Of a stretch of DNA of 64,000 nt, positions 1-7,886 are shown in pieces. The number at the start of each line of letters is the position of its first letter. Position 1 is the first letter of the stretch. Below the pieces are notes generated by a model. The model was not told the DNA's origin, did not search any database, and was given only the letters and a program-made list of their open reading frames with translations. Source of the stretch: an uncultured bacterium. GTDB lineage: Bacteria; Planctomycetota; UBA1135; GCA-002686595. Position numbers and translations under genes: made by a program. The DNA is taken from NCBI GenBank assembly GCA_938083085.1, contig CALLKX010000053.1, forward strand, positions 1 to 64,000. The letters are read 5' to 3'.

Positions 1-206
1 GTCGGGTTCCAGCCGTCCGGCTGGTCGACCTCGAAGTCCACCACCCCGTAGGTGGCCGTCATGCCGTCGGGATAGAGGGGCGAGGTGTGACCTTCCTGGT
101 TCGGTCCGCGCTCCTTCGTCTCCGAGACGGGGAACGAGACCGCGTTGGGTGTCTTGAAGATCGCATGGTCGAGGGCCACCCCGTGGCCCTGGTGGTTCAT
201 GCAGAT
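1..206 (-). pseudogene. In-frame continuation of the interrupted DsbD-N-like gene
   Basis: Directly after the TGA at 209-207 the same reading frame stays open to the window edge. It reads as plausible protein, for example HGVALDHAIFKTPNAVSF and YPDGMTATYGVVDFEVDQ. No start codon with better credentials is visible at the break: the ATG overlapping the stop is in another frame and gives an arginine/proline-rich shadow product. I infer the segment is the separated C-terminal part of the gene at 207-923. A 6-9 base insertion next to the sequence TACAT could explain the break. Confidence 0.55.
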
Positions 207-923
207 TCATATGTACCCGCTGGTCATCGCCACCCCGTGGGCCTCGACGAGCTCCGTGCCGATGAAGCCCACCGCCACGACGGGGGTCGCGGTACGGGGG
301 AAGCGCTGGATCGTCTTGCGGTCCACGCCATGGGCCTGGAAGACGTTGGAGTCCGCGAGCACGACGTCGTGTGCGTCGCAGGCTGCGAGGGTCACGTCAG
401 CGTAGGTCGCCACGTCAACCGCGAAGCCTCGCCCGTCGAGCCAGCCGGCGATGCGCTCGGTTCGAGCGCCGGGCTCGGCGACCACGAGCAGGACGCCCAG
501 GGGCTTCACCTCACCGCTCAGGGTGAGCGTCATGGGGACGAGGCACTCCAGCGCGTCGCACACCTGGATCGACAGGGTGGCTCGCAGCTCGTCACCCTCG
601 CCGGTGCGCTCCAGTGGGAGACGCAGGCGAACGGTGCCTTCCAGTCGGGCGCCTACTGTCTCGGGCAGCACAGTCGGGCCGGCCGCCGCGAAGTCACAGC
701 CGGCGTCGACGCCGAGCTCCACGGGGCGGCCGCCGCCGACGTCCCGGGCGTAGGCGTGCCACTCCTCGTCGAGGATGAGGTCCACCAGGAGCACCCGCTC
801 CGTCGCGCTGGTGGTGACCTTGAGCGGCAGGTCTCTCCCGAGGCCCGCCACGGTGAGGTCACTCTGGGCTGGAGCGAGGCCGTGGGTGAAGAACGCAGCA
901 GCGAGGAGGAGGGTGGAGCGCAT
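207..923 (-). CDS. DsbD N-terminal-like domain protein, ended early by an in-frame stop
   Basis: The start at 923 gives a signal peptide (MRSTLLLAAAFFTHGLAPAQ). Residues about 25-140 resemble the DsbD N-terminal / 'disulfide bond corrector DsbC' domain (family knowledge), with the typical paired cysteines in VCDALECLVPMTLTL. That fold takes part in thiol transfer in the periplasm. A second domain (about 150-238) begins LLVVAEPGARTERIAGWL and looks like an alpha/beta, possibly ThuA-like, domain, but this is weak. The frame ends at TGA (209-207) after AMTSGYI. The same frame continues for at least 68 codons to the window edge as convincing protein, so the stop looks like a nonsense mutation, a small insertion or a sequence error. 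An upstream alternative start lies at 950. Confidence 0.65.
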   Translation of the reverse strand: MRSTLLLAAAFFTHGLAPAQSDLTVAGLGRDLPLKVTTSATERVLLVDLILDEEWHAYARDVGGGRPVELGVDAGCDFAAAGPTVLPETVGARLEGTVRLRLPLERTGEGDELRATLSIQVCDALECLVPMTLTLSGEVKPLGVLLVVAEPGARTERIAGWLDGRGFAVDVATYADVTLAACDAHDVVLADSNVFQAHGVDRKTIQRFPRTATPVVAVGFIGTELVEAHGVAMTSGYI

Positions 924-1069
924 GAGGCGAGCGTAAACGCTCCGGCCCATGGGTGCGATCATGGCCGCCCTGACGCGCCGCCAGGGTCGCTCCTGCAGGC
1001 CACCGCGCTCATCCACCTGGTGTTCCCAGGTCCTGGTCGAGGGGCCGCGGGGCGAGCGGGTCTTCAGGC

Positions 1070-2662
1070 TTACCAGTCGGTGGGACCGTAGTCCTTCAGG
1101 AATTGGCCCCAGCAGTGCTGCCCGGTGTTGAAGCCCACGAAGATCGGATCGACGCAGCGGGCGGCGCCGTCCACCGAATCCAGGGGCGGGGCAAAGCGCT
1201 GGGCCACCTCCTTCTCGGTGGCCCTCTCCAGCTGGTCCTCGTCGGTGACCCAGCCGGTGTCCACGCTGTTCATGTGGATGCCATCCTTCACGTAGTCCGC
1301 GGCGGAGGTGCGCGTCATCATGTTGAGCGCGGCCTTGGCCATGTTCGTGTGAGGATGGCGCGTGGTCTTGAGGGCGCGGTTGAATTGGCCCTCCATGGCG
1401 GACACGTTGACGATGTGCTTGTCGTGGGTCTCCACCGCGAGCATCAGGGGCTTCAGGCGGCTGTTCAGCACGAAGGGCGCGATCGAGTTCACCAGCTGGA
1501 CCTCGAGCATCTCCACCGTCGGTACCTCGTCGAGCTGCATGCGCCACGAATTCGAGGGGCGTAGGTCGAGCTGCTGTCCCTCGCCATCGGTGAGGCCTTC
1601 GGGGAAGAGGTGCCCCTGGTCGCCCTCGCCCAGGAGGTCCATCTGGCTGAGCTGCGCGACGTTGTTCGGCGTCCTGTGGACCGCGAGGGCGCGCTCGGCG
1701 GTGGGCGCTCCAAGGAGTGCCTGCAGCCGCTCCGGGAGCTCGGTGGGGTTCTCGCGCGCGGCCATGTCCCGGTAGTAATCGGGCGGGCGTCGGACGGTCT
1801 GGCAGGCGTTGTGGATGAGGAAGTCCAGCCGCTCCTCGGACTCGAGGAGCTCGGCGCAGAAGCCCTCCACGGTGGGCGTGTGGCGCAGGTCGAGGGCGCG
1901 CAGGTCGAGTCGGTGCTGCCAGTCGGTGAAGTCCGGCTCCGACTCGTACCGTCGGGCTGCGTCGCAGGCGAAGCGGGTGGTGGCGATCACCCGCGCGCCG
2001 GCGCGCAGCAGGAACAGGACGATCTCGTACCCGATCTTGACCCGAGAGCCGGTGACGAGGGCGACGCGCCCGCGCAGGTCGGCGGTGGCCGTACGCTTCA
2101 GCCAGTTGATGTCGGCGCAGCTGCCGCACATGGAGTCGTAGTGGTGGTGCAACTCGGTGTACGGCTCCTTGCAGACGTAGCAGCTGCGGGGCTCATTCAG
2201 CTGCTTCCGATCCTCCTTCGGGCGCTCGCGGGCCTGATGCTCCAGCAGCGCACGCTGCTCATCGGTGATCGTCAGCTCCTTCGGCGCCGTCGGAAAGGCG
2301 AGGGCCCGCTTCAGGGCCCGGTTGCTGGTGGCCTCGAGGGCGCGGTCGTCCTGCTCTCGTACCTTGCGCCGGTCCTGACCACGGCGGGCCTTGGAGAGCC
2401 GGCGGCGGGTGAGGCGATCGGGGAGGGCGATCCGGCCCGCGGCCTGGCGCAGACGGAGGAGGGTCTCCTCGTCTACGTCGAAGAGGCACTCCTCCGACGC
2501 AGCGAGCGTCTCGAGCCATTCCACGTGGGCAAGAACCGCTGCCGGGTCCGCGACGGCGCTCTGAGCCGCGCGGCGGGCGCGCTCGGCGTCGTCGTCGGCG
2601 CGCCTGGCTGTGAGGTCAGCCTGGGCGTCTGCGTGGGGCTCGGGGGACGGTTCAGGCGACAT
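1070..2662 (-). CDS. SDR-family protein with an N-terminal zinc-binding extension and no catalytic Tyr
   Basis: 530 residues, about twice the length of a usual short-chain dehydrogenase. Residues 1-150 are charged and helical, followed by a probable zinc knuckle with paired cysteines (CYVCKEPYTELHHHYDSMCG). The Rossmann fold starts near residue 185 with VALVTGSRVKIGYEI (TGxxxxxG cofactor loop), then LDFLIHNACQT (the NNAG position) and IVNVSAMEGQF (the serine strand). At the YxxxK position the sequence is TNMAK, so the lysine is kept and the tyrosine is replaced by Thr. I chose the start at 2662 because codons further upstream read as arginine/proline-rich shadow. The family gives NAD(P) binding as the likely function; catalysis is doubtful. 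The substrate is unknown. Confidence 0.75.
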   Translation of the reverse strand: MSPEPSPEPHADAQADLTARRADDDAERARRAAQSAVADPAAVLAHVEWLETLAASEECLFDVDEETLLRLRQAAGRIALPDRLTRRRLSKARRGQDRRKVREQDDRALEATSNRALKRALAFPTAPKELTITDEQRALLEHQARERPKEDRKQLNEPRSCYVCKEPYTELHHHYDSMCGSCADINWLKRTATADLRGRVALVTGSRVKIGYEIVLFLLRAGARVIATTRFACDAARRYESEPDFTDWQHRLDLRALDLRHTPTVEGFCAELLESEERLDFLIHNACQTVRRPPDYYRDMAARENPTELPERLQALLGAPTAERALAVHRTPNNVAQLSQMDLLGEGDQGHLFPEGLTDGEGQQLDLRPSNSWRMQLDEVPTVEMLEVQLVNSIAPFVLNSRLKPLMLAVETHDKHIVNVSAMEGQFNRALKTTRHPHTNMAKAALNMMTRTSAADYVKDGIHMNSVDTGWVTDEDQLERATEKEVAQRFAPPLDSVDGAARCVDPIFVGFNTGQHCWGQFLKDYGPTDW

Positions 2663-3016
2663 GGGGCCGAACACTCTACCGGAGTGGAACGCCCGGGTGG
2701 CGCTCGCCCCTGCGGCCGCGATCCGGGGGCGATGACGCTGCGCTGCTTGAGGGGGCAGGCGCAGCTTGAGTGGGCGGCGTGAGGCACGAGGGCCGGCTGG
2801 GGGTGCCACGGGGATTGCGGGAGCCAACGGGAGGAAAGGGGACGGGGATGCCAGGGGAGCCGGAGGGAGCTGACGAGACCTTGTGGCGAGACCGGGTAGG
2901 GGGGGGCCTGAGTCCTGCTGGCCTTGGAGGCCTTGGGCCGCGCCGACCGGGCCTCGGGCTTGGAGATTTGTCGCGGATCCCCCGTCGAGGCGGATCCAGC
3001 GGCCGCTCGCGTCCGA
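2663..3016. other. Intergenic region without a recognised gene
   Basis: This 354-base stretch lies between the divergent SDR gene and the first DoxX-like gene and should hold both promoters. It is purine-rich on the + strand (runs such as GGGAGGAAAGGGG). I see no convincing coding frame, RNA gene or strong inverted repeat. Confidence 0.5.
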
Positions 3017-3388
3017 ATGCCACAGTCCGTGATGGATCTCCTCCTCAAAGCCTGCTGGGTCGTGTCCGCGATCGTCTTCCTCGGCTACGGGGGGATGTGC
3101 CTGCACCCCACGGCGATGGCCTCCGAGTTCGAGCGCTTCGGCGTCGCCAGGTTTCGTGTGTTGACGGGGTCGCTGGAGATCCTCGGGGGGCTCGGGCTCG
3201 TGGTGAGCTACCAGCTTCCCGCGCTCTTACCGTTCGCTGCCGGGGGCCTCGCGCTGCTGATGTTCTTCGCGCTGCTCGCTCGGATCCGTGTCCGGGACTC
3301 CTTCTTGCAGATGAGCCCTGCGCTCCTGTTGATGGTTGGGAACGGATTCCTCGCCTACCGCGCGGCCGGGGGGCTCCTTCAGCCTTGA
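3017..3388 (+). CDS. DoxX-like small membrane protein (copy 1 of 3)
   Basis: 123 residues with four predicted membrane segments (about 8-26, 43-62, 67-84 and 98-116), the size and topology of DoxX / DoxX-like proteins. The start is the ATG at 3017; a second ATG five codons in (3032) is also possible. It is the first of three small four-helix membrane proteins transcribed in the same direction with gaps of 67 and 49 bases, so they are probably one transcription unit. DoxX-like proteins have been linked to quinone or thiol redox processes in membranes, but no substrate can be read from this sequence. Confidence 0.75.
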   Translation: MPQSVMDLLLKACWVVSAIVFLGYGGMCLHPTAMASEFERFGVARFRVLTGSLEILGGLGLVVSYQLPALLPFAAGGLALLMFFALLARIRVRDSFLQMSPALLLMVGNGFLAYRAAGGLLQP

Positions 3389-3455
3389 CGCGCGACCCCC
3401 TCACGATGCCGCGCCGAAGCGGTGCACAGGACTCATCGTCCCTGGTGGTCGGCAC

Positions 3456-3836
3456 ATGAGCCGGGTACGAGCCCTGGCCTGCACGGGTCTCTCGATCCCT
3501 CTCCTGGGGTCGGCGGCCAACCACGTGCTGCAGGTCATCGAGCCGCCCGTGGGCGGCGACGACCTCGGCGTCGAGATGTGGCGGCTGATGCGGGACGGGG
3601 GCCTTTTTGTGTGGGTCGTTCTTGGGCACCTTGTCACGGGTGTCATGCTGCTCGTCCCGCGCTGGCGCTTCCTTGGCGCGCTCGTTCAGCTGCCGATCAC
3701 CCTCGGGATCGCGGCCTTCAACCTGACGATGTTTCCGCCCGGGGTGGTCCCCGCGCTGATCATGGTCGCCCTCAACCTCATCGCCCTCGCTGACTTCACC
3801 GCGCTCAAAGCCCTCGTCGCCACGGGCCGCCGGTGA
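3456..3836 (+). CDS. DoxX-like small membrane protein (copy 2 of 3)
   Basis: 126 residues with four hydrophobic segments and a short basic C-terminus (LVATGRR). It begins MSRVRALACTGLSIPLLGSA and keeps the central motif FNLTMFPPGVVPALIM, which resembles DoxX-like proteins. The distance to the preceding gene is 67 bases. Similarity to copies 1 and 3 is mainly in topology, so these are diverged paralogues rather than a recent duplication. Function is not known; membrane location is well supported. Confidence 0.7.
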   Translation: MSRVRALACTGLSIPLLGSAANHVLQVIEPPVGGDDLGVEMWRLMRDGGLFVWVVLGHLVTGVMLLVPRWRFLGALVQLPITLGIAAFNLTMFPPGVVPALIMVALNLIALADFTALKALVATGRR

Positions 3837-3885
3837 TCCCGACACCCTGACCGTTCACTCCGCACACCAACATCCCTCATCCGTC

Positions 3886-4260
3886 ATGCCTGATCTGAAC
3901 CTCCCCCTCGTGCTTCAAGTCGTCCTCGGACTCGGCCTCCTGAACGTCTGGCTGCTTCGTGCCGGGAGCGCCACGGGATACCGGGGGGGGGACTCCACGT
4001 CTCTCCGCCAGGAGTTCACCGCTTACGGGCTGCCGACATGGTTCTTCTTCCTGGTCGGCGGGCTCAAGATCGGCTGCGCGGTCGGGCTGATCGCCGGGAT
4101 CTGGCTTCCCGAGCTGCTCATACCCGCGGCCTCGGTCCTCGTGCTGCTGATGCTCGGGGCGCTTGCGATGCACGTCAAGGTGAACGACCCGCCGATCAAG
4201 TCGCTGCCCGCTGCGCTCATGCTGGCCATGAGCGGAACCCTCCTGTCGCTCACGCTCTGA
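3886..4260 (+). CDS. DoxX-like small membrane protein (copy 3 of 3)
   Basis: 124 residues, four membrane segments (about 5-24, 49-68, 74-92 and 104-122). The segment FTAYGLPTWFFFLVGGLKI is close to the DoxX-like family pattern, in which the second helix follows a loop containing 'F..yGlP.w'. The coding sequence contains a run of nine G bases (3983-3991) at YRGGDS; the frame is continuous through it in this copy. It is the last of the three-gene cluster. Confidence 0.75.
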   Translation: MPDLNLPLVLQVVLGLGLLNVWLLRAGSATGYRGGDSTSLRQEFTAYGLPTWFFFLVGGLKIGCAVGLIAGIWLPELLIPAASVLVLLMLGALAMHVKVNDPPIKSLPAALMLAMSGTLLSLTL

Positions 4261-5114
4261 CCTGGCGCTGGTTCGCTAACAACGGAAGACCGGTTCGTCA
4301 TTGAGGGAAGGCTTGCTCGCGCCGCCCAACGATGGACTGGCTCTCACGGTCCTCCTTGAATGGCCCCCTGCACGGGTCCTCTTCATCGGCAGCCGCGAGC
4401 AGCCCGCCGCCCGCGTCCTCCGCCCCGCGTCCTCCGCTTCGGGTGGCGGCGCCGGTGCGGTCCTAGCCTCCAGCGGCGTTGATGTGATCTCGCGGCCGAG
4501 ATCTCGTGGCGCGGCCGAGGGGTCGAGGGGAGCTCGGCGGCCCGGTGGACTCGCCGCCTTGGGGCCCACGGGTGGCGGCCCTGGGCGAGTTGCCGCTTGA
4601 GCAGCCGCACAGCGACGGCGTCGCCGCCCCCGGCAGGCCCGGTCCGGGGACGCGTCGATGAAGCGTTGCCTCTCGCGAAGAAGCGGGTGGAGTGACGCGT
4701 CCCTTCGAAGGGAGCGCGAGGCTGTCTCGCCCATTGTGAGACTCGGTCGTGTCGAAGCTGCCCTTCATCGCACTCGGGGCAGAACTTACATAGGGCTGGT
4801 TGAGGGAATTTCCTAGGAAGGAATCGGCACGTCCCCAGTCAGGTTGCCCAGGTGCGGTGCTCGATAGATGAGGACGCCGGAGACGTGCCTGCCCGTACTC
4901 GCGACTCCTCTCGTACTTGTCGACTCGTGAAACTCACTTTCTGGTGCTCTCTGCCCACCGTCTTCCCTCGTCAGCCATGGGCTGCGCGACAAGTTCCCGA
5001 AGCCAAAGGCCTTCTTCACGACCTCGCGCCCAGCGCCGGTAGCGCTCTTCGCCGAGGGACACGATCCGGGCACCAGGTCCTCCCGCGGACCCCTCGTTCC
5101 CATGGAGGCTCGCG
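4261..5114. other. Long gene-poor region with a perfect palindrome
   Basis: No reading frame here looks like real protein: all candidates are proline/arginine-rich shadows. It contains the perfect 7-4-7 inverted repeat at 4486-4503, and a patch of lower GC near 4785-4830 containing the palindrome TTCCTAGGAA. The region must contain the end of the DoxX transcript and the promoter of the gene starting at 5115. Confidence 0.5.
4486..4503. promoter_or_regulatory. Perfect inverted repeat 7-4-7
   Basis: The sequence GATCTCG-CGGC-CGAGATC is perfectly symmetrical. It could be an operator or a small hairpin. It lies 225 bases past the third DoxX-like gene and 610 bases before the next gene, so no target is obvious. 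Confidence 0.3.
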
Positions 5115-5945
5115 GTGAGTTCACTGGAATGGACCGCGGTCTACACCATCGCCGGCATCGGGGTGGCGGGGCTGGCCATGATCCTGCTCGGACGCCTTGT
5201 TCGCTGGAGGCGAGATGCCAAGCGAGAGCCCATGCGGGCCCCGAGCCGGTTCCAGGACTTCTCCAATGCAGAGGACCTGGGGCAGCCCAAGGACGGCGAG
5301 GGGCCCAAGGGGCAGAAGACGCCCGAGAAGAGCCCGGTGGGAAGAGGGACGGCGGCGGACAGGGCCGAGAAGCCGGTGGCCCCTGCCCTGGCAGGCCCTG
5401 TGGGGCCGCAGCGCCCTTCTCCCGAGCGCCTGGAGGGCTCCGGGACTGCGAGCGACTCGAGTGATCAGCCGATGATCCCCGGGCCGCCCCCCCTCGACGG
5501 ACCGAAGCTGAAGGAGGTGGATGCTGTCCGGCCCGCTCCGGCTGCGGTCTCTCTGCGCTCCACTCCGGATGATCTCTGCCCCGCAGACTGCTCTCCAGGG
5601 AACGAGCCGGCGCCTGGAGAGAGCGCGCTTGAAGTTGCGGAGGCGGAGTTGAAGCGCCAGCAGGCCCAGCTGGGCGATGCTCGCGTCCGCTTCGACCAGT
5701 GGCTCAAGGTGGCGGGCGAGGCACTCGCGGAGGCGATGAGCAAGCACGGCGTCGAGACCAAGGAGGAGCTCCCCGCGGAGGCCCTCAAGGGTCTTCGGCG
5801 CCAGGTGGCCGCCCTCGAGCGGCTGCGGGGGGAGCTGGACCTCATGGAGCGGTCCGTGAGGCGGCGGACCTCCGAGTTGGTCGAGCTGCGGCGTGTCCTT
5901 CAGCGCTCAACCCAGAGCGGCTGGGGCAAGAAGCTGGAGGCCTGA
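5115..5945 (+). CDS. Membrane-anchored coiled-coil protein of unknown function
   Basis: 276 residues starting at GTG. One membrane helix lies at about residues 9-29 (AVYTIAGIGVAGLAMILLG) followed by basic residues, so the rest is probably cytoplasmic. Residues 40-165 are a low-complexity Pro/Gly/Ala/Lys linker. Residues about 170-270 are a long amphipathic helix with a coiled-coil pattern (AEAELKRQQAQLGDARVRF; ALERLRGELDLMERSVRRR). I do not recognise a family. The layout of anchor, flexible linker and coiled coil suggests a structural or tethering role, as in small ZapG-like or LapA-like proteins, but that is only an analogy. Confidence 0.65.
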   Translation: MSSLEWTAVYTIAGIGVAGLAMILLGRLVRWRRDAKREPMRAPSRFQDFSNAEDLGQPKDGEGPKGQKTPEKSPVGRGTAADRAEKPVAPALAGPVGPQRPSPERLEGSGTASDSSDQPMIPGPPPLDGPKLKEVDAVRPAPAAVSLRSTPDDLCPADCSPGNEPAPGESALEVAEAELKRQQAQLGDARVRFDQWLKVAGEALAEAMSKHGVETKEELPAEALKGLRRQVAALERLRGELDLMERSVRRRTSELVELRRVLQRSTQSGWGKKLEA

Positions 5946-6044
5946 GTCGCCCACTCCTCGGCGGGGCGTCCCTCCTTGGCGCAGCCTAGCCGTGGACGGT
6001 GGGCCTGTCCTCGACCCTGGATGAGGGCTGCGGACCCGCAGCCC

Positions 6045-6425
6045 TCAGGCGCCGGGGGGCAGTCCGCCCGTGTGATGGAAGGTCTTGGAGACGATCTGCC
6101 AGGAGCCCTCGATGAGAGAGAGGGTGAAGATGTCCGTGAAGCCCACTGCGCCCCAGAAGTTCTCCTCGTCCACCACCGCAACCGCGACGTCACCGTGGGT
6201 CTCGATCGAGCGGATCGTCGCCTTGAAGGTCCCGTCCACATCGGCGGGTTGGGCGGCCACCATCGCCACCAGCTCTGATACGGCGACGTCCACCCGCTGG
6301 CCGGCGAGGGCGCCGAACATACGTGCGTCGGCGTGGAAGGCGGTCTCAAGAGCCTCTCGATTGCCGGTTCTCACGCCGTCGATGTAGAGCTGGACGGTGG
6401 ACTCGGGCGAAGCGCAATTGGGCAT
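6045..6425 (-). CDS. NTF2-like (lumazine-binding/SnoaL-like) protein
   Basis: 126 residues, the usual length of a single NTF2-like alpha+beta cone domain. The N-terminal helix (PESTVQLYIDGVRTGNREAL), the segment AFHADARMFGAL and the C-terminal strand IEGSWQIVSKTFHHTG follow the 'putative lumazine-binding' NTF2-like pattern. Members bind small ligands or form dimers and many have no known substrate. No signal peptide is seen, so it is probably cytoplasmic. It runs opposite to its neighbours and looks monocistronic. Confidence 0.75.
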   Translation of the reverse strand: MPNCASPESTVQLYIDGVRTGNREALETAFHADARMFGALAGQRVDVAVSELVAMVAAQPADVDGTFKATIRSIETHGDVAVAVVDEENFWGAVGFTDIFTLSLIEGSWQIVSKTFHHTGGLPPGA

Positions 6426-6620
6426 GGGTTCCGTTGGGGGGGGGCGGGGGTGGAATGCTGAACCTGCAGCGAGAGGCTAGCCGCTCAAGCCCGTGGGGGC
6501 GGGGATGGGATCCACTCTTCGCAGGGACCCCCCCGCCACGGAGGGCTGACGGGGAGCATCGAGGCGGCCCAGCGGAGGGGCGCTGGGTCCGCTGGCGGGG
6601 TGCCGGGTTAAGCTCCTGGC

Positions 6621-7784
6621 ATGCGGAACTGGGTTCTACTTTGCTGTGGACTGCTGATGGCAGGGGCGGTTCACGCGGCGGCGGTCTCCGCGTGTCTTTG
6701 GGATCGTGACACGCGCTTGATGGAGCGGCAGCGCTTCCCGAGCGTCCTCGAGGTGGTCTCGGGCAAGTTCCTGAGGCATAGCGATGCGTACTATCGCTGG
6801 CGCGTGGCGGATCGGACGGCTCGGATCGCGCGCGGCGAGGTCGGGCCCGAGCTGGTCGATGACCTCGCGGTGGCCCACTCGAAGCTGGGCGAGGATGAGC
6901 GCGCGATCGCGCTGATGGAGGGGCTGCTCGAGCAAGACCCTCGCCGGTACGAGACCCTCGCGAACCTCGGGACCTTCCACGTGCACGCCGGCAACCTCGA
7001 GGTCGGGGCTGGCTTCATTCAGCAGGCGCTGAACATCAACCCCGAGGCCCACTTCGGGCGGGAGGTCTTCCAGCTCCTGCTCGTTCAGTACGTCTTGACC
7101 AAGCGTGCTGACGCGTCCGAGGTGAGGCTCCCCCTGTGTGCCGCTCCGGCGAGCCACCTCGGCGCTCCGCCGCCGCCCAACTTCTGGGCCTTCCTCGCCG
7201 CGCGGCTCGAGGTCGACCCTGCCGCATCCGAGGACCAGACGGCGGCGATCGGGGAAGCCGTGATCGGGCTCGCCGGGATGATTCGCTTCGGGAACCACGC
7301 CTCTCCGATCCTTCACGAGGCGCTCAGCGACCTGCTGCTCGCGGACTTCCAGCAGGACGCCAAGGGGCTCGCCGCGCGCGCCCTCCTGCGAGCGGCGGAT
7401 TCCTGCGGCGACGCAGAGGCTGCGGCTGCCTATCGAGAGAAGGCTCGCATGGCGCTCTCCCTGCAGACCCCTGAGTCCGGAGAGTCCAGGGGCCTCACAG
7501 TGGAGGAGCTGGAGGCTCAGTTCGCCATCGAGCTCGCCGAGGCGGAGGCCTGGTGGAGCGAGCTAAGGCTCAACGAGGCGCAGTGGATCGCGTCGGGTTT
7601 GGACGTGGACGCGAGCTTCGCGGAGGTCTACTACGCCGAGCCGACGATCGGAGCGGGGTCCCGACCCTGGAGGCGGGCGCCCATCCTGTACGGGTTGGGG
7701 GCGGCGCTCATCGCCGCGGGCCTCTTCTTGGGGCGGCGGCAAGCCGCGGCCTCCGGGGTGCTCCCCCCCGACGAAGCGGCCTGA
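6621..7784 (+). CDS. TPR-containing protein with signal peptide and C-terminal membrane helix
   Basis: 387 residues. The N-terminus (MRNWVLLCCGLLMAGAVHAA) is a signal peptide. Residues about 60-150 contain tetratricopeptide-like helices (VDDLAVAHSKLGEDERAIALM, YETLANLGTFHVHAGNLEVG) with the classical small/large residue spacing. A C-terminal helix near 352-370 (RAPILYGLGAALIAAGLFLG) followed by RRQ probably anchors it in the membrane with the TPR part outside the cytoplasm. TPRs mediate protein contacts; the partner cannot be read here. Confidence 0.75.
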   Translation: MRNWVLLCCGLLMAGAVHAAAVSACLWDRDTRLMERQRFPSVLEVVSGKFLRHSDAYYRWRVADRTARIARGEVGPELVDDLAVAHSKLGEDERAIALMEGLLEQDPRRYETLANLGTFHVHAGNLEVGAGFIQQALNINPEAHFGREVFQLLLVQYVLTKRADASEVRLPLCAAPASHLGAPPPPNFWAFLAARLEVDPAASEDQTAAIGEAVIGLAGMIRFGNHASPILHEALSDLLLADFQQDAKGLAARALLRAADSCGDAEAAAAYREKARMALSLQTPESGESRGLTVEELEAQFAIELAEAEAWWSELRLNEAQWIASGLDVDASFAEVYYAEPTIGAGSRPWRRAPILYGLGAALIAAGLFLGRRQAAASGVLPPDEAA

Positions 7785-7797
7785 GCGCCCGCGCAGC

Positions 7798-7858
7798 CGG
7801 ACCAGGGGCGCGTGGAGGAGAGGTTGACCGGTGCTCGGGGGGCCGGGCTCCTGGTCCG
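7798..7858. terminator. Inverted repeat between convergent genes, possible terminator
   Basis: CGGACCAGG (7798-7806) and CCTGGTCCG (7850-7858) are perfect complements, with a loop of 43 bases. They lie in the 102-base space between the ends of the convergent TPR and glycoside-hydrolase-like genes. The long loop and lack of a T tract make termination uncertain. Confidence 0.3.
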
Positions 7859-7886
7859 AGGGCTGGCCGGTGCTGGCCCGCGCGCT

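Noticed and set aside
4276..4734. A 152-codon open frame on the minus strand in the gene-poor region
   Set aside because: The product is Arg/Pro/Ser-rich with no domain or signal, as expected from GC-rich shadow frames. No neighbour supports it.
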